Origin: an uncultured Acetobacterium sp.
Lineage (GTDB): Bacteria > Bacillota > Clostridia > Eubacteriales > Eubacteriaceae
DNA: 64,000 nt
Reading direction: 5' to 3'
NCBI RefSeq assembly: GCF_963664135.1
Contig: NZ_OY760905.1
Coordinates: forward strand, 2,568,736-2,632,735
Under the pieces are notes generated by a model. That model worked only from the letters and a program-made list of their open reading frames with translations. It was not told where the DNA came from and searched no databases. Both the position numbers and the translations under genes were made by a program. Below, in pieces: positions 24,420 to 32,872 of this stretch. Each line of letters begins with the position of its first letter. Within the stretch, counting starts at the first letter, position 1.

Positions 24420-24542
24420 TCAGAACAGCATCGATAAAAGCAGTTCGTTAATAACAATCTCCAGGGTTTCGTCATCCATTTCCGGTTGATGTTGTTTTTT
24501 CAATTCTTCGATTAATTGTTCAACTGTTTTTTCTGTTTCCAT
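24420..24542 (-). CDS. small acidic protein, 40 residues, coupled to the UroD-like gene
   Basis: The frame METEKTVEQLIEELKKQHQP continues with E-M-D-D-E-T-L-E-I-V-I-N-E-L-L-L-S-M-L-F and stops at 24420. Its ribosome site GAGGTG overlaps the stop codon of the UroD-like gene (24551), with ATG eight bases after that stop, so translation would be coupled. The two predicted amphipathic helices suggest a small accessory or structural protein. Too short for usual gene finders. Function unknown. Confidence 0.55.
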   Translation of the reverse strand: METEKTVEQLIEELKKQHQPEMDDETLEIVINELLLSMLF

Positions 24543-24550
24543 CAGGCACC

Positions 24551-25711
24551 TCAGTATTTGGCGTAGTCGTGGACAAATTCATGAACGGCTTTGATATTTT
24601 CGTATTGACCGTCATTTAAAGAGAGTAGAATTTTATCGGTCGCGAAGATAAATCCGCCACCAGGGGCACAATCGTCAATGATTCGTTTAGCCTTATCAAG
24701 GCAGTGTTGTCGGGTGCCATAGGACAATAAAGAAATCGGCATGCCACCAGCAACACAAATCCGGTTACCGACCCGTTTTTTTATTTCTTTAAGATCCCCA
24801 TATTCAAAAATTCCGACGATATTACCGTCGGGAAACTCCTGGATATAATCCAAATAAGGGGTCCAGTCACTTTCCAGAAAAAGACAGACCGTATAACCGG
24901 CCTGGCAATAGATATCAAGAACCTGAATCAGAAAAGGCAGATAAAAGGTCTCAAAATCCTTCGGCTTCAGACAGGTGCCAAAATGGAGGGGGATAAATAC
25001 ATAATGACCATCACCGGGGGTGGGATAACTCTTCATTTTTATTTCGGCGACAAAAGCGGTCAATACTGCCGAAGCTTCAAGGAAAAGCTGAGGATGACGG
25101 TAGATATCCGTAATCACGCCCTGAAATCCCCGGAAAAAATCATGAAGCATATCTGGGCCAAAACAAGTGCCGATATCTGTTAAAACGGGCAGCGAAAGAA
25201 TCTGCTCTGTTTTTGTGATTAATTCCTTGTTCTTGTTCCGGTAGTCATTAAAAATTTCAAACGCCTGATTCAGAGCATTGAATGAAGTGGAATCACCGTT
25301 TTTGAGAACTTCGAATTTTTTCGGGAAAAACCGGTTCAATATAAAATTGCGGGGATTTTTTATCAGCGAGTCATAATCAGAAATGTTCATAAAGACACTA
25401 TTTCGCGTTTCATAATTGATGATCCCATCTTTAAGAACATAGCTTCCGGTGTTACTTAAGGCCTTGAAAAGGGGTTCAATCCAGAGATTTCCTAATCCAT
25501 AAAGACCATCAACATAAATATCTGAAAACGTTTTTTCAAAAGCTTCAAAAAAAAGCAGGGGATTATTCAGAACGTCACTGGGAGAGAGACCGCAATAGTG
25601 TACCGGCCACATTTCAGATAAAAATATAATCGGAACCCGATCAGGAGTTTGACGCCTGAAGGCAAGATTAAAACGCTTGATTCTCTGTTCATATAATTCG
25701 GATCTGGACAA
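24551..25711 (-). CDS. UroD-superfamily protein, divergent (methyltransferase-like)
   Basis: A 386-residue UroD-fold protein with the N-terminal FRRQTPDRVPIIFLSEM motif, the usual R-x-P-D-R-V-P of the family. At the place where the MT I at 1905 has H-S-C-G, this protein has FLESDWTPYL, so the thiol-type zinc ligands are absent; either a different metal site is used or the substrate differs. The start is TTG 25711, eight bases after GAGGGGG. It is followed by a coupled 40-residue ORF. There is no corrinoid protein gene next to it, so its partner is unclear. Confidence 0.7.
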   Translation of the reverse strand: MSRSELYEQRIKRFNLAFRRQTPDRVPIIFLSEMWPVHYCGLSPSDVLNNPLLFFEAFEKTFSDIYVDGLYGLGNLWIEPLFKALSNTGSYVLKDGIINYETRNSVFMNISDYDSLIKNPRNFILNRFFPKKFEVLKNGDSTSFNALNQAFEIFNDYRNKNKELITKTEQILSLPVLTDIGTCFGPDMLHDFFRGFQGVITDIYRHPQLFLEASAVLTAFVAEIKMKSYPTPGDGHYVFIPLHFGTCLKPKDFETFYLPFLIQVLDIYCQAGYTVCLFLESDWTPYLDYIQEFPDGNIVGIFEYGDLKEIKKRVGNRICVAGGMPISLLSYGTRQHCLDKAKRIIDDCAPGGGFIFATDKILLSLNDGQYENIKAVHEFVHDYAKY

Positions 25712-25803
25712 ATCCTACACCCCCTCATTGACGTTGTTGAGATTATAACATATTATTCAAAAGAATTGGAGGATACCAATAAATTTCGCAACGTGATTTT
25801 GAT

Positions 25804-25851
25804 AAAAACAGCTTCAGAATAAATATAGAGATTTATTCTAAAGCTGTTTTT
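25804..25851. terminator. intrinsic terminator, related to the one at 32790
   Basis: AAAAACAGCTTCAGAATAAAT (written 25804-25824) pairs with 25831-25851 with one mismatch. It ends the minus-strand transporter operon that begins at 31905. The stem and the following TTATTTGGTGG are shared with the terminator at 32790. Confidence 0.85.
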
Positions 25852-25944
25852 ATTTGGTGGATGAATTGTTTTCGCTGAGAAATTTTGCATGCTCAGCTGC
25901 TAATGCGGTCAGTTATAATCGGGATGGTCTACCTTAGATTAAGG

Positions 25945-27348
25945 CTATTTCTCGTGGTTCTGTGCATAGGTTGCACCTTTGCGATACTTGCCTTTGATAA
26001 GATCAGAAATGATAGTATCATAGTACTTATCCAGCTTGTAGAGAAACATGATGATGATGGTAATTATCGCAAGAATTGCCGGAGCCCATAGATACAAAAA
26101 ACTAATCATGTTCATTGCCGACTGAGATTGCATCATCAATGAGCCATCATATCCGGCCATCCCCAAAAGCAGGGTCAGAATACCGGAGCCGAGCAAAACA
26201 CCGAGCTTGTTACCAATACCAACAGCTGAATAGGTGGTGCTTTCAGCACGGTGTCCCGTAAACCAGTGGCCATACTCGATCGCATCGGTCGCCATAGCAA
26301 ACATACAAGCGCCCATACAGCCAAAACCAACACTTCGAATGATGGTACCAATGATAATGATCGTATAATTAAGGGGACTGGAGATCAAGATGATCTGTCC
26401 AACAAATGAAATCACCATCGTGAATTTTAAAATAGTGCTCTTTTCTAACTTCCTAGTTAACCAATAGCATGAAAATGCACAAAGCGCCATGGTGATCGAT
26501 TGGGCATTGTTCACTGAAGTGGTAATTAAGTCATTGTTCAAAAAATACTTTGTATAGTAGGGCGTCAATGTTGCGGTTGCAACCGAGAAAGTGTTCCAGA
26601 CAAAGGTAATCAGAATCGCAACCCACCAGTAGGGATTGCGAAGAGCGGATGGAATATCCTTACGATTATCGTGCTGTTCCTTAGGTTTTTCACTGACAAC
26701 ACGCTCTTTGATGACAATCACGGCAAAGATATTGCAGATGATGCCAACCAAAGCCAGAATGCTCATAACTACAATCCAATCCCGTTGTTCGCCACCCATA
26801 GCACTAATCAGAGGAAGTGCGGTAGAAACACCAATGGCACTGCCAAGCGGACTTGCAAGCATACGGACAGAATGCATTTGTGAACGTTGCACCTTGTCAT
26901 GAGACATCAGCGCTGGAAGCGAACCCCAGGGAATGTTCTCAGCGGTATAACAGACGGTAACAGCCAAGTTGTAAGTGATGATGATATAGGCAATTTGATG
27001 TCCTGCCGTCCATGTTGCCGGCAAACAGTACATCAGCATCATTGCCAAAGCATATGGAACCGTCGAAAATAAAACCCAGGGTCGCGCTTTTCCCCACCTT
27101 GTATGCGTTCGATCAACCAACGAGCCGACTATTAAATCAGAAAGCACATCAAACAAGCGCGACCCGATAATGATAGCCCCTAATGCTATTGGCGAAACAT
27201 GCATAATATCAGTAAAGAAAAAAGTAGAAAGGGTGATGGTCAGATAGTAAAACATACCACAGCTTCCACACTCACCAATAAAATAAGCTATTTTTTCCCG
27301 CATCGGTATTGCTGCAAATTCTTGCATATTATTTGGCTTTGTATTCAT
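25945..27348 (-). CDS. GPH-family (MelB-like) sugar:cation symporter
   Basis: A 467-residue membrane protein with 12 predicted helices, of the glycoside-pentoside-hexuronide:cation symporter family. Typical features are the early G-x-x-x-x-x-F-Y segment, RLFDVLSDLIVGSLVDRTHT-type loop 2-3 with the conserved D-R-T and G-K-x-R-P-W motif, and the C-terminal cytoplasmic tail. It probably imports a glycoside or related compound. GAGG precedes the ATG. It is the last gene of the unit OYE-like reductase, MFS, Fe-alcohol dehydrogenase, GPH. Confidence 0.85.
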   Translation of the reverse strand: MNTKPNNMQEFAAIPMREKIAYFIGECGSCGMFYYLTITLSTFFFTDIMHVSPIALGAIIIGSRLFDVLSDLIVGSLVDRTHTRWGKARPWVLFSTVPYALAMMLMYCLPATWTAGHQIAYIIITYNLAVTVCYTAENIPWGSLPALMSHDKVQRSQMHSVRMLASPLGSAIGVSTALPLISAMGGEQRDWIVVMSILALVGIICNIFAVIVIKERVVSEKPKEQHDNRKDIPSALRNPYWWVAILITFVWNTFSVATATLTPYYTKYFLNNDLITTSVNNAQSITMALCAFSCYWLTRKLEKSTILKFTMVISFVGQIILISSPLNYTIIIIGTIIRSVGFGCMGACMFAMATDAIEYGHWFTGHRAESTTYSAVGIGNKLGVLLGSGILTLLLGMAGYDGSLMMQSQSAMNMISFLYLWAPAILAIITIIIMFLYKLDKYYDTIISDLIKGKYRKGATYAQNHEK

Positions 27349-27424
27349 GTTCTTTCCTCACTTGTGCTCCTCAAACTAATTTTTAAAATTTATATGTGAT
27401 CCATAAAGATATAGACGATTCTGC

Positions 27425-28600
27425 TTATAAGCAAAGTTTAAAGATATTTTCAACATCTTCAACGGTCAAGGTGGTAATACTGTTTAAGGTTCCACCGGTA
27501 CGTTCACAAGCTTTGATAGCCATATCATGAAGTCGATCTGCTGTGACGCCAAAATCTGAAAGCTGACTCTGCAAGTTTAAAGTAACGTAGAACCAGTCAC
27601 TTAAGGTAGCAATTGTCTGTTTTGCACCTTCCATCGCATCAAGTGAGGCATCAATATTGAAACATTTCACACCAAAACGATAAAAGTCCGGGGCAGTCTG
27701 CTCATCCAGAACATAGCTCATCCATCTTGGCATCAGAATCGCAATACCGTGGCCATGAGGAATCTCATAGAAAGCGGCAATTCCATATTCTGTCAGATGA
27801 AGAACCATATCGGTTTTTCCGCCAACGTCCATAATTCCACCGGTAATCATCGTCGAAATCCAGGATAGATTTTCTCTTGCTTCAGCATTGGTGGGATCTT
27901 TAACTGCAATGGGCCCATATTTGATGACATTGGCAGCCATTACTTCCATCATTTCATTGACAAATTCAATTTTGTGCTCTTTAATAAAATATCGGCAGTC
28001 GGTGATATGAGAAAGCGTGTCTGCTGCTCCGACTGCGGTCTGGTACGCACCGACAGAATAGGTAATTTCCGGATTAACGAAAGATAAGGTGGGTTGATAG
28101 TTTTTGCCCCAGGGATCAAGCTTAACATTTTCATCTTTATTAGAGATCACTGCCCAGGCATCATTTTCAGAGCCGGCAGATGCCATTGTGACGATGGTAA
28201 TGAGGGGGAGTGACTGATCTACGGCTACTTTTTGGGTAATCAGATCCCAGCAATCACCATCATAGTAATTTGCCTGCGCAATAACCTTTGCGGCATCAAT
28301 AACTGAGCCGCCACCGACGCCTAAGACGACATCACAATTGTTTTTTCGGCACAGTTCGGCAGCCCGGTTTACCGTCGAATACTGGGGATTTGGTTCGATT
28401 CCCTGGAACTCGGTAATCTCAACACCGGCGTCATTTAATACCTTTATGATGTTGTCATAGAGACCATTATTCTTGATCGAACCTTCACCATATGCCAATA
28501 ACACATGGCTGCCATACTTCTTAATTTCCTCGCCAAGATGAACGAGTTGTTCATTACCAAAATAAATTTTTGTCGTGTTCTGAAAAACGAAATTAGCCAT
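27425..28600 (-). CDS. iron-containing alcohol dehydrogenase (YqhD/BDH-type)
   Basis: A 391-residue group III Fe-dependent alcohol dehydrogenase. It has GVGGGSVIDAAKVIA (nucleotide binding) and the metal-ligand region D-T-L-S-H, then H-L-T-E-Y-G-I-A-A-F and H-G-H-G-I-A, giving the usual Asp and His ligands. It closely follows the butanol dehydrogenase/YqhD pattern and should reduce an aldehyde with NAD(P)H or oxidise an alcohol. AAGGAG precedes the ATG. It lies between two transporter genes in the same operon; its substrate is presumably released from the imported compound. Confidence 0.9.
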   Translation of the reverse strand: MANFVFQNTTKIYFGNEQLVHLGEEIKKYGSHVLLAYGEGSIKNNGLYDNIIKVLNDAGVEITEFQGIEPNPQYSTVNRAAELCRKNNCDVVLGVGGGSVIDAAKVIAQANYYDGDCWDLITQKVAVDQSLPLITIVTMASAGSENDAWAVISNKDENVKLDPWGKNYQPTLSFVNPEITYSVGAYQTAVGAADTLSHITDCRYFIKEHKIEFVNEMMEVMAANVIKYGPIAVKDPTNAEARENLSWISTMITGGIMDVGGKTDMVLHLTEYGIAAFYEIPHGHGIAILMPRWMSYVLDEQTAPDFYRFGVKCFNIDASLDAMEGAKQTIATLSDWFYVTLNLQSQLSDFGVTADRLHDMAIKACERTGGTLNSITTLTVEDVENIFKLCL

Positions 28601-28629
28601 TTTTATTCTCCTTTGAGTTGTTAATATTA

Positions 28630-28652
28630 TTAGGCGTTTGTGAAACGCCTAA
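28630..28652 (-). other. intercistronic hairpin
   Basis: TTAGGCGTTT (28630-28639) pairs perfectly with AAACGCCTAA (28643-28652) around a 3-base loop, between the MFS gene and the alcohol dehydrogenase gene. There is no clear T run on the minus strand, so it is more likely an mRNA-stability or partial-termination element than a full terminator. Confidence 0.5.
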
Positions 28653-28714
28653 CCTGTATAATTACAGGATTTTTTACCATATCAGGACATCAGCAGCCTT
28701 TAACCGCTGATTGA

Positions 28715-29944
28715 TTAATCTTGTTCTGTTATCGCAATTGACTGGGTGTTAATTGCATTAGATCGTTTACGTTTGATTTCTACCGTTGACCAAATAGCTG
28801 CGAAAATAATGACAATTGCCAGTCCAATGATACACGGTAATCGAGGGCTTTCATTTCCGGTGACAATAGCAACTGTTACAATAAAGAAGGTCGTACAAAA
28901 ACAGCCAATATTCATACCGCTGACAAACAGTGCTGAGGCCATGCTCTGTTTGCTTTTGGGAACATATTCGGAAAAACTGTTGATCGTTCCCGGCCACACA
29001 ATCTGGATGGCAACACCAGCCAAAAATATACCGATGGCAATCATCGGAATGCTATGTCCGAAAGCAAAGATTGCTGTACCTAAAGCCCAAAAAGATAATC
29101 CAACGGGGATGATATATTTGCCTGTTTTCTTATAAAGCGGGGCAAATATCAAACCAGCGCAGGCATTTCCAATTGTGAAAATGGAAGAAATCGTTCCAGC
29201 TAATGCCGCGGTACCAAGACCTTCAACATCAACAATTGCGGACATATTTAACAGTACCGGATAGAATGCGAAGAAAATAATCATGAACATCGCGGAAGCA
29301 AATATCGCCATAGCTGGCAATTTTTCGCCGCTATTAAGTTTAGCTAGTTTTTGTGTGTTTGCTGAAGTCGCAGTATCTTCGACGGGTTCCTTTAAAAAGA
29401 TCAGTACCAGAATTAATGGGATGATGACGATTGCGTGGAGCAACCAGGGAAAAGCGGCATTCATATCGCAAACAATACCAGAAAGCTGCATATAAGTAAT
29501 GGAACCAAGTGCCATCACAAATGTGGCCCATCCGAGAACTTTAGGACGCTCATCATCATTGAACAATTTAAGCGCCAGAGTACTCTGAAGGGGAAATCCC
29601 AAACCGATACAAAATCCGACAATGGCTCTCATAACCAGAACAAAGACGATGTCTCTGATAAAGAATGGCAGGACTCCGGCGATAATAATACCGCCCATGG
29701 AAAGAATCGCCATCTGCTTGAAATTTATCTGCTTGCCAATAACGGCGCCAGCTACCAGTGAGCCAGGAATCATAAATAATGATGATAGGGTTGAAATTAA
29801 TAATACAGTCGAATAGGGAATATCCGGATATAATTCGGTTGAAATTGTTTGTAGTGCCGGACCTAAAATAAAGATGACATTAGCTGCAAAATAAACAGCT
29901 AAAACACTGATTAACTTTGCTGTTTTGGGGTTTATATTTTTCAT
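28715..29944 (-). CDS. MFS transporter
   Basis: A 409-residue major facilitator superfamily protein with 12 predicted membrane helices, starting MKNINPKTAKLISVLAVYFA. The cytoplasmic loop between helices 2 and 3 (G-A-V-I-G-K-Q-I-N-F-K) and the charged mid-loop (KEPVEDTATSANTQKLAKL) are as expected. It may import or export the substrate or product of the neighbouring reductase. The ribosome site is weak (GTGAGAG). It follows the OYE-like gene by 20 bases on the same strand. Confidence 0.85.
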   Translation of the reverse strand: MKNINPKTAKLISVLAVYFAANVIFILGPALQTISTELYPDIPYSTVLLISTLSSLFMIPGSLVAGAVIGKQINFKQMAILSMGGIIIAGVLPFFIRDIVFVLVMRAIVGFCIGLGFPLQSTLALKLFNDDERPKVLGWATFVMALGSITYMQLSGIVCDMNAAFPWLLHAIVIIPLILVLIFLKEPVEDTATSANTQKLAKLNSGEKLPAMAIFASAMFMIIFFAFYPVLLNMSAIVDVEGLGTAALAGTISSIFTIGNACAGLIFAPLYKKTGKYIIPVGLSFWALGTAIFAFGHSIPMIAIGIFLAGVAIQIVWPGTINSFSEYVPKSKQSMASALFVSGMNIGCFCTTFFIVTVAIVTGNESPRLPCIIGLAIVIIFAAIWSTVEIKRKRSNAINTQSIAITEQD

Positions 29945-29964
29945 GACGGTCTCTCACTTTCTTT

Positions 29965-31905
29965 TTATAGAATCATCGCAACATCGACGGCTTCGTGTGT
30001 TGCTTCATATACTTTACCGGCTTTTTTCGCATCACCAATGACATAAACTTCGGTTGCAAGGTCTTTCAAAGAATCGCCAAAAGGATTATTGTTTTTAGTT
30101 CCAAGTGCCAGCACGATACTGTTAAATCCATTCAATGGTTTCACTTCGGCGTTTGCTTTGCTAACCTCTTTATAGGTAACGCCATCGGTCAAAAATTCTT
30201 GAATAGCGGCATTCGTTAGCATGACCACATCATGCTTTTTCAGTTCATTGAGCAACATTGGTTTTCCGTATGGGTCTAAATCTGCACCAATCTCGGTTTT
30301 CATCTCAATGATCGTGACATCTCGACCCTGTTCGGCTAGAAAATCGGCGGTTTCAGCACCAATTAGTCCACCCCCGGCAACGAGTACCCGTTGACCAGTT
30401 ACTACTTTTCCAAGCAGTACATCACAAGGATTTAGATAATCCACCTGATCAAGACCTTTTATCGGTGGCACCATATTCTTGCTACCGGTTGCGATTATAA
30501 CTGCATCCGGGTTAATCGCTTTAATTTTTTCAGTTGTCAATTCGGTATTTAGAGTGATATTGACACCATATTTTTCGCACTGTCTGATATAATAACCAAT
30601 CATTTTTGTAAGACCACTTTTGGATGGCGGATAAGAAGCTGGAAGAAATGCACCACCAAGGTAACTTTCTCGCTCCATCAAATCAACTTTATGCCCACGT
30701 GCTGCTAAAATCCAGGCTGCCTCCAATCCTCCGGGACCGCCGCCTGCGACAAGTACATGCTTTGATTTTTTGGCTTTATGTGCAATGTACTCTTCTTCGG
30801 TACTATTATTCGGATTTACAACACAACTGATTGGATCATCAGAGAACAAGTGCATGATACAACCTTGTCCGCAACTGATACAGGGAATAATATCATCCTG
30901 CCTTTGATTAAGTACTTTATTGGGAAAATGAGGGTCTGCAATTGATTGTCGTCCGAAAGCCACCATATCAGCACTGCCGTCACGAATAATCGTTTCTGCC
31001 ATCTCAGGATCCGTAAATCGACCAACTGTAATCACAGGAATAGTTACCGCTTTTTTGATTACCTCCGCTGCCGCGGTTTCATAGCCAGGGGCCAGATAGG
31101 TAGAGCCGATGCAGTATGAAAGACTTCCATAGGTAGAAATACTTACATGTATTGCATTTGCTCCAGATTCTTCGCACATTTGACAAATAGCCTTTGTTTC
31201 CTGAATCTCACGGCCACCGGTAATCATTTCAGAACCGCTGATTCGAACAATGACGGGAAAATCAGCACCTGTTTTTTGTCTGATATCGCTCAAAATTAGT
31301 TTTAAGAAACGCATTCTGTTGCAAAGCGACCCACCAAATTCATCAGTTCTCTTGTTTGCATGTCCAGACAGAAACTGTGCGACTAAATAGCCGTGTGAAG
31401 CATGAAGCTCTATGGCATCAAATCCGGATTTTTTTCCTCGCAGGGCAGCGTCACCAAAAGTTTCAACCATTTTATAAACTTCTTCGGTTGTCATTTCATG
31501 AGGCATACTCTGACAAGCTGGACATGGTACTTGTGATGGTGCCAGAATTTTTCTCCCATCAGTATACTTTGGATTGGTCTCTCTGCCACAGTGTCTTAGC
31601 TGAACAGCAATTTTTGCGTCTGTTGCATGAACAGAACTTGTCAGTCTTTGGTAACTTGGAATAAGGGAGTCATCCCATAGTCCACATTCATTGATCAATG
31701 AACGTCCTTCAATGCTAACTGCAGAACATTCCATGATAATTAAACCAAATCCTCCTTTTGCTCTTTCCGTGTAGTAAGAAATCAGTGCTTCACCGGCTTC
31801 ACCATTATGTTCGGCCAGATTCGTTCCCATTGCGGGGACTACCAGTCTGTTACTCACTTCCATTGACCCAATTTTTATGGGTGAAAATAACGTTTTCATA
31901 CTCAT
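29965..31905 (-). CDS. OYE-like NADH:flavin oxidoreductase / 2,4-dienoyl-CoA reductase family, FMN/Fe-S/FAD
   Basis: A 646-residue three-domain flavoprotein. Residues 1-340 are an old-yellow-enzyme barrel (LFSPIKIGSMEVSNRLVVPAMG, HASHGYLVAQFLS, GRQSIADPHFPNK); residues about 345-370 bind 4Fe-4S through C-I-S-C-G-Q-G-C and a Cys 12 residues on; the C-terminus has two dinucleotide folds (VLVAGGGPGGLEAAWILA and VLVAGGGLIGAETADFLA). Relatives reduce enoates, enoyl-CoAs or trimethylamine-type substrates. It is the first gene of an operon with two transporters and an alcohol dehydrogenase and is divergent from tetR at 32169. Substrate unknown. Confidence 0.88.
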   Translation of the reverse strand: MSMKTLFSPIKIGSMEVSNRLVVPAMGTNLAEHNGEAGEALISYYTERAKGGFGLIIMECSAVSIEGRSLINECGLWDDSLIPSYQRLTSSVHATDAKIAVQLRHCGRETNPKYTDGRKILAPSQVPCPACQSMPHEMTTEEVYKMVETFGDAALRGKKSGFDAIELHASHGYLVAQFLSGHANKRTDEFGGSLCNRMRFLKLILSDIRQKTGADFPVIVRISGSEMITGGREIQETKAICQMCEESGANAIHVSISTYGSLSYCIGSTYLAPGYETAAAEVIKKAVTIPVITVGRFTDPEMAETIIRDGSADMVAFGRQSIADPHFPNKVLNQRQDDIIPCISCGQGCIMHLFSDDPISCVVNPNNSTEEEYIAHKAKKSKHVLVAGGGPGGLEAAWILAARGHKVDLMERESYLGGAFLPASYPPSKSGLTKMIGYYIRQCEKYGVNITLNTELTTEKIKAINPDAVIIATGSKNMVPPIKGLDQVDYLNPCDVLLGKVVTGQRVLVAGGGLIGAETADFLAEQGRDVTIIEMKTEIGADLDPYGKPMLLNELKKHDVVMLTNAAIQEFLTDGVTYKEVSKANAEVKPLNGFNSIVLALGTKNNNPFGDSLKDLATEVYVIGDAKKAGKVYEATHEAVDVAMIL

Positions 31906-32058
31906 TAAAGTTAGCCCTTCTCCTTTAAATTTTTATTTTGATAGTTCATATGCTAAACTTTGTTAAAAATTTATTCAATTTACAAACATGGTATAAAGTC
32001 TATTTACGGATAAGGGGATTATGTTCGTCTGTATACAGGCATTATCGTAACGTTATCT

Positions 32059-32092
32059 ATATATGGACATTTAAGGTTAAACGTCCATATAT
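32059..32092. promoter_or_regulatory. 34-bp palindromic operator between the OYE operon and tetR
   Basis: ATATATGGACATTTAA (32059-32074) and TTAAACGTCCATATAT (32077-32092) are inverted with one mismatch around a 2-base centre. A further half-site, AAACGTTCATAT, lies at about 32111-32122. Such a long palindrome in a divergent spacer is a good candidate site for the TetR protein encoded at 32169. Confidence 0.65.
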
Positions 32093-32102
32093 TCTTTTTA
32101 TA

Positions 32103-32131
32103 TTACAAAAAAAACGTTCATATGTTATAAT
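32103..32131 (+). promoter_or_regulatory. tetR promoter with operator half-site inside the spacer
   Basis: TTACAA (32103-32108) and TATAAT (32126-32131) are 17 bp apart, 38 bases before the TetR start. The spacer contains AAACGTTCATAT, a copy of one arm of the palindrome at 32059, which suggests self-repression. Confidence 0.6.
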
Positions 32132-32168
32132 ATGTCGTATTATTTAGGATTAAGGTGAAGTGAAAAAT

Positions 32169-32738
32169 ATGGCAATTGATATCCATAATCTACTGGCTGA
32201 AGCACTTTTAGAGCTGTGTGAGGCAAAACCACTTAATACAATTACGATCAAAGATTTACTTAAAAAGACAGGAATCAGCCGACAGACTTTCTATAATCGT
32301 TTTCGAGATAAAAACGATTTAATCCAATGGACCTATGAGCATAAAGTTTTAAACATTTTTTTAAGTAATGATCCGGAAAGTACCTACTATAAAAATACGC
32401 TGAGCTATTATAAAAACATTGAAGCGCATCGTAATTTTTTGAAACAGGCCTGTGCAATCCGAGACCAAAACTGCCTGATCGATTTTATTGTCCAGTTTGC
32501 CATTGATTATGATTTAAAATGGCATCAACTCCACTATGGCGAAAAACCGCTTTCACCAGAGTTTGTTTTTGCATCAAGATATCATTCGGTTGCTTCGATC
32601 AATGCGGCAATCGAATGGATTTCCAGTGATAACCCGGAACCGGCCGAAGTAATGGCCAGCCGTATTACTAATTTAAGAAAAATTAGTTTGAGTAATACCT
32701 TGTTTGGAGTCAATAACGAAATCTATAGTTGTAATTAA
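32169..32738 (+). CDS. TetR/AcrR family regulator
   Basis: A 189-residue regulator. The N-terminal HTH is LNTITIKDLLKKTGISRQTF followed by Y-N-R-F-R-D-K-N-D-L; the C-terminal half resembles the TetR_C domain of DhaS-like regulators (W-T-Y-E-H, then F-V-F-A-S-R-Y-H-S-V). ATG 32169 is my choice; GTG 32160 immediately follows the AAGGTGA site and is also possible. It is divergent from the OYE/transporter/dehydrogenase operon, and the 34-bp palindrome between them is its probable binding site. Confidence 0.85.
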   Translation: MAIDIHNLLAEALLELCEAKPLNTITIKDLLKKTGISRQTFYNRFRDKNDLIQWTYEHKVLNIFLSNDPESTYYKNTLSYYKNIEAHRNFLKQACAIRDQNCLIDFIVQFAIDYDLKWHQLHYGEKPLSPEFVFASRYHSVASINAAIEWISSDNPEPAEVMASRITNLRKISLSNTLFGVNNEIYSCN

Positions 32739-32789
32739 TCGTTGAATAATCCCATGGTTTCAAAATGTGCCAAAAAAGTGCAAATAAAA

Positions 32790-32840
32790 AACAGCTCCAG
32801 AATAAACCATAGCGTTTTATTCTGGAGCTGTTATTATTTG
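32790..32840. terminator. bidirectional intrinsic terminator
   Basis: AACAGCTCCAGAATAAA (32790-32806) pairs perfectly with 32816-32832; A and T runs flank both sides. It separates tetR from the converging MT I gene. Its stem is a close copy of the terminator at 25804. Confidence 0.88.
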
Positions 32841-32872
32841 GTGGGTGAATTTTCTTTTGGAAATTTAAAATG

